Below are positions 6,531-12,201 of a stretch of DNA of 12,201 nucleotides, one piece after another (within the stretch, counting starts at the first letter, position 1; each line of letters opens with the position of its first letter). Source of the stretch: Tissierella_B sp964485455 (GTDB lineage Bacteria > Bacillota > Clostridia > Tissierellales > Tissierellaceae); assembly GCA_964485455.1 (NCBI GenBank), contig CAZAJU010000063.1, positions 1 to 12,201 on the forward strand. Direction: 5' to 3'. Under the pieces are notes generated by a model. The model was not told where the DNA came from, made no database searches, and was given only the letters and a program-made list of their open reading frames with translations. The position numbers were made by a program, and so were the translations under genes.

Positions 6531-7952
6531 ATGAAAGAGAGAGCGAAGACTATTCTCCTATTCCTATTGGTTTTTTCAAGTTTTCATATGACATCTAAGC
6601 TATGGATTCAATTACCTGAAGGATTAGGTAATTTATTTAAAAGCGATGAAGTTTTATCTGCTTCTTATGATCTTTCTGATTTGATATCGCCATCCAAATA
6701 TCTTCTAAACTTTGGTAGTAAGAACCATACTATAACATATGATGATTCAAAATATGATATCTGGATGAATTCAAAGGTGCTACTATCGAGTATTCTTGGT
6801 ACTGATTCTATAACAATAGAAGAAATAAGCGAGGATCAATATTTTAATTTTCAAGAAGATAAATCCATAGTGTTTTACTTTCCTAGGAAGTTAAACACAT
6901 ATTTACTAGCTAAAATATGGGATGTTAAATCAACTAATAAAATTGCGGATACTATACCCAATATATCAGAAATTTATATATATTTGGGTAATGGGAATCC
7001 TTTTTTTGTTTTTAGCGATGAAAATAGGTATGTATTAGTAGAGAGTGCAAAAGTTGACAATTCTGATTTAAAGGAAAAGCTAACACAGATAGATGAAGAT
7101 AAAGCATATGACTACTATTATTCAATGCGAGAAATATATGGAATTGAAAATGATATATATATTCCATATAAGACTGGATATGGCCTATCTACAATGTACT
7201 TTAGCAATGGATTAGTTAACCTAAATGATAATGAGAAAAGGCAAGTAGCAGAGAGATATTTGGATAAAAATATTGATTATATCAGGGAAATAGTTGAGAG
7301 TAATGGATCAACTATATATGTTTTAAACAAGAAGGTCTTAAAGCTAAACTCAAATGGTACGTTAGATTATTTTCATGCATTAGAAGAGAGTGTACAGGAA
7401 AGGAATTTATATACCAGTTTAATTACTGCTGCAGATTTTATTAACCAGAAATCCTCTTCACAGAGGAGCATTTATCTATCTAATATTGAGGAGATACAAT
7501 CAGATAATAGCATGGGATATAGACTATCCTTCAAATACAGAATTAAAGGTATACAGGTTCTTCTAGGAAATAGGGAAATAGGAGATTATATTCAAATAGA
7601 AGTTTTTAATAATCATATAAGGAGTTATAAACAGCTTACAAGAACAGAAGATGATAGGGGTCTTAGCACTACAATTGAAAGAAAAAATATGATGTCATCC
7701 ATTGATGTACTGGGCGAGAATTATGAATTCTTAGAAAATGAATATTTAAAACTAACTAATAAAACCAAGAATCAAATAGGGGATAATATTAAACAGGAAG
7801 TCCTAAGTCATGTTGATGATGTAAATCTGGCATATTATGATCCTAACCTAAAGGATCAAGGAGAAAAACTAATTGGTGTTTGGGCAGTAAGGTTTAATAA
7901 TCGGATATATGGATTTAATGCTTATAATGGAAACTTAGTATTTGAAAGATAG
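6531..7952 (+). CDS. yycH: YycH, membrane-anchored regulator of WalK
   Basis: Extracytoplasmic regulator that, with YycI, interacts with WalK and lowers (B. subtilis) or supports (S. aureus) its activity. The 473 residues begin MKERAKTILLFLLVFSS, a single N-terminal membrane anchor (about 6-23) with a short cytoplasmic tip, as in the family (B. subtilis protein about 455 residues). The rest is one large extracytoplasmic region without cysteines or further membrane segments. AGGAG lies 8 bases before the ATG. The start of yycI comes 11 bases after its stop. Similarity over the long domain is weak, as is common for YycH; the call rests on size, topology and position between walK and yycI. The sign of regulation in this organism cannot be read from the sequence. 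Confidence 0.88.
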   Translation: MKERAKTILLFLLVFSSFHMTSKLWIQLPEGLGNLFKSDEVLSASYDLSDLISPSKYLLNFGSKNHTITYDDSKYDIWMNSKVLLSSILGTDSITIEEISEDQYFNFQEDKSIVFYFPRKLNTYLLAKIWDVKSTNKIADTIPNISEIYIYLGNGNPFFVFSDENRYVLVESAKVDNSDLKEKLTQIDEDKAYDYYYSMREIYGIENDIYIPYKTGYGLSTMYFSNGLVNLNDNEKRQVAERYLDKNIDYIREIVESNGSTIYVLNKKVLKLNSNGTLDYFHALEESVQERNLYTSLITAADFINQKSSSQRSIYLSNIEEIQSDNSMGYRLSFKYRIKGIQVLLGNREIGDYIQIEVFNNHIRSYKQLTRTEDDRGLSTTIERKNMMSSIDVLGENYEFLENEYLKLTNKTKNQIGDNIKQEVLSHVDDVNLAYYDPNLKDQGEKLIGVWAVRFNNRIYGFNAYNGNLVFER

Positions 7953-7963
7953 ATGGTGAAAAG

Positions 7964-8809
7964 ATGGACTGGTCTAAAGCAAAAACGATATTAATAATTG
8001 CGCTTTTATTGACTAATTTTCTATTAGGGTATGTACTGTTCTTTAATGAGAATCAAGTTGATGCTACCATAAAGGATGACTTTATTGAAAATACAATCCA
8101 GCTCTTAAAAGGTAAAAGTATAGAAGTAAATACTGAAATTCCTACCATAACAGAGGACTTATTTGGACTAGTGGTTGAATATGAAATACAAGATCCAATA
8201 AATCTAAACAACAATTTTTTTAAGGGTCAAGGTAATATAGAAGTAAAGGGAGAAGGACTACAAGTTGTATCTTATTTAGATGAAACTATAACCATATTAA
8301 ATGACAAACTTGTAATATATGAAGCTAATCCAAAGGAAAAAATTTATAGTATTAGCTCCAAGGAAGAGGCAGCAAATATTGCTAGAGACTTCTTAAGTGA
8401 TAAAGGAATATCTATATCAGACATGGAAGTTTCTTTTGTAAAGGAATCCGGAGATTCATATAGGTTAGAATTTACAAAGGTATTTAATGATAATTATATT
8501 GAATCTACATTTACAAATATTCTTCTAGATGATAGAGGAGTTTTAGAAATGGAAAGAAATTGGTTGAATATGAAGGAGATTGGTACTATTCCTATTGAAA
8601 TCAGTTCTGCTCCTAAATCCATATTAGCACTTTTAAGCATGAAGGAAGTATATGGGAAGACCATAACCGATATATCTCTCTGCTATTATTTTGATCCGAA
8701 AATGCAAATATATGATATCAACCCTGAAGAAGCAAAGCAGGGAACTACAATACCTGCTTGGAGAGTACAATTTGAAGATGGCTACAAGGTAATAATAGAT
8801 AATTATTAG
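7964..8809 (+). CDS. yycI: YycI, membrane-anchored regulator of WalK
   Basis: Partner of YycH in controlling WalK through membrane-segment contacts. The 281 residues begin MDWSKAKTILIIALLLTNFLLGYVLF, closely matching the N-terminus of B. subtilis YycI (280 residues): a short cytoplasmic MDW-basic tip and one membrane helix (about 7-27). The remainder is extracytoplasmic and contains a C-terminal part that ends in IPAWRVQFEDGYKVIIDNY, similar to the PepSY-like repeat endings of this family. GGTGA is placed 4 bases before the ATG. It is the last gene of its transcript: an intrinsic terminator begins right after the stop. Confidence 0.92.
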   Translation: MDWSKAKTILIIALLLTNFLLGYVLFFNENQVDATIKDDFIENTIQLLKGKSIEVNTEIPTITEDLFGLVVEYEIQDPINLNNNFFKGQGNIEVKGEGLQVVSYLDETITILNDKLVIYEANPKEKIYSISSKEEAANIARDFLSDKGISISDMEVSFVKESGDSYRLEFTKVFNDNYIESTFTNILLDDRGVLEMERNWLNMKEIGTIPIEISSAPKSILALLSMKEVYGKTITDISLCYYFDPKMQIYDINPEEAKQGTTIPAWRVQFEDGYKVIIDNY

Positions 8810-8837
8810 AAGGAGTAAGTACTATACTCCTTTTTTT
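8810..8837 (+). terminator. Intrinsic terminator after yycI
   Basis: AAGGAGTA (8810-8817) pairs with TACTCCTT (8825-8832) across a 7-base loop and runs into seven T (8831-8837). It starts one base after the yycI stop codon and separates the walRK-yycHI unit from walJ. Confidence 0.9.
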
Positions 8838-8840
8838 CAT

Positions 8841-8961
8841 GACCTAACCCGATTTGTGGGGTTTTTATACAAATCGATGGTAGGTCAGATGCAGTCAAGC
8901 CAAATCTATGTGAGAGAAGAGAGCAAATAGATTTGAGTAGTGAAACTACGAAAATTGTAGT
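8841..8961 (+). other. Structured intergenic region before walJ, function unknown
   Basis: First hairpin: GACCTA (8841-8846) with TAGGTC (8881-8886), continued by CGATTTGT (8850-8857) with ACAAATCG (8869-8876). Second: CAAATCTAT (8901-8909) with ATAGATTTG (8927-8935). Third: GTAGT (8937-8941) with ACTAC (8945-8949), or ACTAC with a second GTAGT (8957-8961). The GATTTG/CAAATC arms of hairpins one and two can also pair with each other. I do not recognise a known riboswitch or RNA family. No convincing promoter is seen between the terminator and walJ. Confidence 0.6.
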
Positions 8962-8999
8962 AATATATTAATTAAAGAAATTAAGTGAGGTAAAGTATA

Positions 9000-9797
9000 A
9001 TGGCAATTAAATTTTGTTCTCTTTCCAGTGGTAGTAGTGGCAATTGTCAATATATTGAAACGGAAAATACAAAAATATTAATAGATGCTGGTTTTAGTGG
9101 TAAAAAGATTGAGAGCCTTTTAAGTTCTATAGAAGTAGAGCCTTCTTCTATAGATGGGATTTTAGTAACTCACGAGCATATAGACCACACAAGCGGTGTG
9201 GGTGTATTATCCAGAAGGTATGATATACCAATATATGCCAATGCAAATACATGGATTGGCATGAATCCAATAATCAAATCAATAAAGGATAAGAATACAA
9301 AGATCTTCACCACAAATGGCAACTTCAATATAAAGGATATTGGAATTCATCCAATATCTGTATTTCATGATGCTCTAGAACCCGTTGGATATGTATTATT
9401 TTATGGAAAACATAAACTAAGTATTATAACCGATACTGGCTGGATTAATGATAATATAAGAAATGAAATAAAGGATTCAAATCTTTATTTTATAGAATCC
9501 AACCATGATGTCAATATGCTAAGAGATGGCAGCTACCCTTGGCACCTAAAGAAACGAATTATGAGTACACATGGCCATCTTTCTAATGATGATGCTGGAA
9601 TGATAATGGGGGATGTACTTTCAGGTATTGGAGAAATAGTATTGTTAGGACACTTGAGTCAAGACAATAATATTCCTCAACTTGCCTATGAAACCGTAAG
9701 AAAGGGCATAATAAGTCAAGGAATCGACGCAGATAAAGATATTAGTTTGAACTTATCATATAGAGATAGGTCCACAGATATATTTACAATAGGATAG
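9000..9797 (+). CDS. walJ: WalJ/YycJ, metallo-beta-lactamase-fold hydrolase
   Basis: Member of the YycJ family, metal-dependent hydrolases with nuclease activity reported for some members and a proposed role in coordinating cell wall growth, division and DNA replication. It has 265 residues, the usual length. The metal-binding HxHxDH motif is HEHIDH (58-63). Further candidate ligands are H123 (FHDA), D145 (ITDTG), H191/H193 (THGHLSN) and H218 (LGHLS). The N-terminus CSLSSGSSGNC is characteristic. No signal peptide, so cytoplasmic. GTGAGG lies 9 bases before the ATG. It follows the yycI terminator by 160 bases and is joined to htrA by a 10-base gap, so walJ may head a separate unit walJ-htrA-surE-rlmH. 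Confidence 0.95.
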   Translation: MAIKFCSLSSGSSGNCQYIETENTKILIDAGFSGKKIESLLSSIEVEPSSIDGILVTHEHIDHTSGVGVLSRRYDIPIYANANTWIGMNPIIKSIKDKNTKIFTTNGNFNIKDIGIHPISVFHDALEPVGYVLFYGKHKLSIITDTGWINDNIRNEIKDSNLYFIESNHDVNMLRDGSYPWHLKKRIMSTHGHLSNDDAGMIMGDVLSGIGEIVLLGHLSQDNNIPQLAYETVRKGIISQGIDADKDISLNLSYRDRSTDIFTIG

Positions 9798-9807
9798 GAG
9801 GGATATC

Positions 9808-11093
9808 ATGTATCAAAACTATAACAGACCACCAAGAAGAAGCATATTTTCATATGTCATAGTAGCTATAATAGCTGGAATTGTTGGTGGGACTTTATCT
9901 ATGTATATTGCACCTAATTATCTTTACGGAAAAATTATACCTACACCTGAAATATTTATAAATCACGCTCCTAATCAGTCAACGCAAATCAATATAAGCC
10001 CGCAGGAGGATATAACAGCTACTGAAGCAGTTGCAAAGAAGGCCACAAGCTCAGTAGTAGGTATCACTTCTGTACAGATGCAAAGAGAATTTTTTTGGAN
10101 NNNNNNNNNNNNNNNNNNNNNNNNNNNNNNNNNNNNNNNNNNNNNNNNNNNNNNNNNNNNNNNNNNNNNNNNNNNNNNNNNNNNNNNNNNNNNNNNNNNA
10201 CAAGCTCAGTAGTAGGTATCACTTCTGTACAGATGCAAAGAGAATTTTTTTGGACTAGACCTGTTGAGGGTGTAGGTTCAGGTGTAGTTGTGAATAGCAA
10301 CGGTTATATATTGACAAACTCCCATGTAATAGGAGATGGGGAAGGTAAGGATATTAAGGTGCTCTTTGAAAATGGAAATGAGATGGACGGAAATGTTCTA
10401 TGGTTTGATTCGACCTTGGATTTAGCTGTAATTAAGGTTAATGGAAGAAGTTTGGATGCAGCAGTTTTAGGAAATTCTGACCTACTAGAAGTTGGACAGT
10501 TAGCTGTAGCTATTGGAAACCCATTAGGCCTTGATTTCCAAAGATCTGTAACCTCTGGAGTAATTTCAGGACTTCATAGGTCTATCCAAGTAGACCAATA
10601 CAATGTAATAGAGGATCTTATACAGACCGATGCATCCATAAACCCAGGAAACAGTGGAGGACCATTGCTCAATTCAAGAGGAGAAGTAATCGGTATAAAC
10701 ACTGCAAAGATACAGACTGGGGAGGGACTAGGATTTGCTATACCTATAAATATTGTAAAGCCTATAGTTGAAGAGGTAATCCAAGAAGGTAGATTCAACA
10801 ATGTATATATAGGATTTACAGGCAGTGAATTGGAGATTTATGAAAGACAATTTGGAGTTGATTTAAAATCTGATTCAGGGGTTGTAGTTATAGAGGTTAT
10901 CCCAGATTCTCCTGCTACAAAGGCTGGGCTTAGGCCACAGGATGTAATAACCCATATAGATCAGGAACCAATAGAAAGCATGATTACTTTAAGAAAGCTA
11001 CTATATAACTATAGGATAGGAGATAAAGCAACACTTACCATAAGTAGAAATGGAATCATTTCTAAAGTGGATATTACATTTACAGAATTTTAA
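9808..11093 (+). CDS. htrA: HtrA/DegP-like membrane serine protease with one PDZ domain (interrupted by an assembly gap)
   Basis: Surface protein quality-control protease. As printed, the frame is broken by 100 Ns, but the 55 bases before the gap are repeated exactly after it. Collapsing the copies removes 155 nt, brings both halves into one frame and gives 376 residues, the normal length. In that merged protein: cytoplasmic tip (1-14), membrane anchor (about 15-36), a linker, trypsin-like domain with catalytic H121 (TNSH), D153 (TLDLA) and S231 (GNSGGP), and a C-terminal PDZ domain (about 280-374). GGAGGG lies 5 bases before the ATG, overlapping the walJ stop. The matching gene in B. subtilis (htrC/yyxA) sits at the same place. 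The gene looks functional; only the assembly is broken. Confidence 0.93.
10045..10254 (+). repeat. Identical 55-bp sequence on both sides of an N gap
   Basis: Bases 10045-10099 equal 10200-10254. Between them are 100 Ns (10100-10199), a conventional placeholder for a gap of unknown size. An exact 55-bp overlap at contig ends is what a k=55 de Bruijn assembler leaves, so the contigs probably overlap and nothing is missing. Confidence 0.95.
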
Positions 11094-11104
11094 TAGGAGG
11101 ACTT

Positions 11105-11860
11105 ATGAAGATACTATTAACTAATGATGACGGTATAATGGCAGATGGTATTTATGCTATGGCTAAGGAATTGGAAAAAAGCTATGAAGTAGTAATAGTA
11201 GCACCTGAAACCCAAAAGAGTGCACAAAGTCATGCAATAACACTTCATCAACCACTTATAATAAAGGAAGTTAAATTAGATAGCTTGAAGTCTAAGGCCT
11301 ATAGCATATCAGGAACGCCTGCAGATTGTGTGCGAGCAGGTATAGAAGCTATAGTTGGGGATAATATAGACTTGGTAGTATCCGGCATTAACCTAGGATA
11401 TAATTCAGGGATGGATATTATATACTCTGGAACGGTTTCAGCAGCAATTGAGGCCAACATTTATAATATACCATCTATTGCAGTTTCATCTGAATGGATG
11501 AATGGGATAGCAAACTATAAAACTGCTGCAAAATATGCAATGAAGGTCCTTGAGGAGACTAAGGATCATATTTTAAAGACAAATCTACTCTTAAATATCA
11601 ATACACCTTATGATTTAAATGATGTGAATAAAGAAATAAAAATATGTCCAATTGGTGGTGCAATTTTAGATTACTACTTTATGGAGGAGCAGGAGAATGG
11701 CGAAAGGTCCCTAACCATAAAGGGTAGAAGAGAGACTGAGCTAGAGGAGGGAACAGATAGATATTATCTATCACATGGATATCCTACATTGACACCATTA
11801 AGATATGATTTAACTAATCTTAATATGATACACATTGTGAAGGAATGGTTTGATAAATAG
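11105..11860 (+). CDS. surE: SurE, 5'/3'-nucleotidase
   Basis: Metal-dependent phosphatase that dephosphorylates nucleoside monophosphates, cytoplasmic, linked to stationary-phase survival in other bacteria. The 251 residues begin MKILLTNDDG, with the metal-binding pair D8/D9, then S39 (QKSAQSHAIT) and N96 in VVSGINLGYN, and the family signature SGTVSAAIEA (108-117). Length is usual for the family. TAGGAGG lies 4 bases before the ATG and 11 bases separate it from htrA, so translation is probably linked. surE is not a standard member of the wal cluster of bacilli and staphylococci; here it sits between htrA and rlmH. Confidence 0.97.
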   Translation: MKILLTNDDGIMADGIYAMAKELEKSYEVVIVAPETQKSAQSHAITLHQPLIIKEVKLDSLKSKAYSISGTPADCVRAGIEAIVGDNIDLVVSGINLGYNSGMDIIYSGTVSAAIEANIYNIPSIAVSSEWMNGIANYKTAAKYAMKVLEETKDHILKTNLLLNINTPYDLNDVNKEIKICPIGGAILDYYFMEEQENGERSLTIKGRRETELEEGTDRYYLSHGYPTLTPLRYDLTNLNMIHIVKEWFDK

Positions 11861-11899
11861 AAGGATATTAGTCTGGAGATAAAGGAGAAGGCAGGCTAT

Positions 11900-12201
11900 A
11901 TGAATATTAGACTTATAACAGTTGGAAAGATAAAGGAAAAGTATATACAGGAAGGTATTAAAGAGTATTCTAAACGGCTAAGCAGGTATTGTACCTTAGA
12001 GATTATAGAAATTGATGATGAGAAGGCTCCTGAAAACTTATCTGATAAAGAAATGGACATCGTAAAGCAAAAGGAAGGAGAAAGGATACTTTCTAAAATA
12101 CCACAAAGCTCATTTGTTATAGCATTGGTGATTGAAGGAAAGCAACTATCTTCAGAGGAATTGGCTGAAAAGATAGATTCCTTGATGATTGACGGAATAA
12201 G
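11900..12201 (+). CDS. rlmH: RlmH, 23S rRNA pseudouridine-1915 N3-methyltransferase (5' part, cut by the window end)
   Basis: SPOUT-family methyltransferase that modifies pseudouridine 1915 in helix 69 of 23S rRNA on assembled ribosomes, using S-adenosylmethionine. One hundred codons of about 159 are present. The start MNIRLITVGKIKEKYIQEGIKEY and the segment ending ALVIEGKQLSSEELAEKID are typical. The C-terminal trefoil-knot part with the cofactor site lies outside. The best ribosome-binding match, AAAGGAG (11881-11887), is 12 bases from the ATG, longer than elsewhere in the window, but no other start fits the family. It lies 39 bases after surE. Closing the wal cluster with rlmH is the same order as in S. 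aureus, where it is called orfX. Confidence 0.95.
   Translation, partial: MNIRLITVGKIKEKYIQEGIKEYSKRLSRYCTLEIIEIDDEKAPENLSDKEMDIVKQKEGERILSKIPQSSFVIALVIEGKQLSSEELAEKIDSLMIDGI

Noticed and set aside
10095..10200. An htrA start or peptide inside the N gap
   Set aside because: The bases are undefined. Collapsing the flanking 55-bp duplication gives a continuous gene that starts at 9808.
10045..10254. Biological 55-bp direct duplication or element insertion in htrA
   Set aside because: Exact length, exact identity and a 100-N filler fit contig-end overlap. A real insertion would disrupt the frame, whereas removal restores it.

Overview
The window is AT-rich, tightly packed and rich in AGGAGG-type ribosome binding sites. 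Gene order, riboswitch class and protein sequences point to a low-GC Firmicute, most likely an anaerobic Clostridia member (Tissierellales-like). The genus is inference. Nothing looks horizontally acquired: there are no transposases, tRNAs, CRISPR repeats or phage genes.

Left part (1-3400, minus strand). The left edge holds the 5' end of a subtilisin-like (AprX-type, S8) protease gene. Next comes a 894-residue P2A-type cation ATPase of the bacterial SERCA/PMCA class with its own terminator. The ATPase mRNA starts at a near-perfect sigma-A promoter (TTGACA-17-TATAAT). It opens with a yybP-ykoY (Mn2+) riboswitch whose closing stem shares bases with an intrinsic terminator. The pump is therefore probably induced by Mn2+ and likely exports Mn2+, perhaps along with Ca2+.

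Middle part (3389-8837, plus strand). A divergent sigma-A promoter drives walR and walK, the essential cell-wall two-component system. Directly after walK lies a textbook WalR box (TGTAAT-N5-TGTAAC) placed over the -35 region of a TATAAT promoter. This promoter should drive a small secreted protein of unknown family, then yycH and yycI, the membrane-anchored regulators of WalK. An intrinsic terminator follows yycI. The arrangement suggests that WalR controls the level of its own kinase regulators and of the unknown exported protein.

Right part (8838-12201, plus strand). A 160-bp intergenic stretch has several nested and competing hairpins and no strong promoter that I can see. It is followed by walJ (yycJ, metallo-beta-lactamase fold), htrA (membrane-anchored serine protease with one PDZ domain), surE (5'-nucleotidase) and the start of rlmH (23S rRNA pseudouridine-1915 methyltransferase), cut by the window end. 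This is the classical walRKHIJ-htrA-rlmH order with surE inserted. The htrA gene is interrupted by 100 Ns flanked by an identical 55-bp sequence. Merging the two copies removes 155 nt and restores a single 376-codon frame, so the gap is an assembly artefact and the gene is probably intact.
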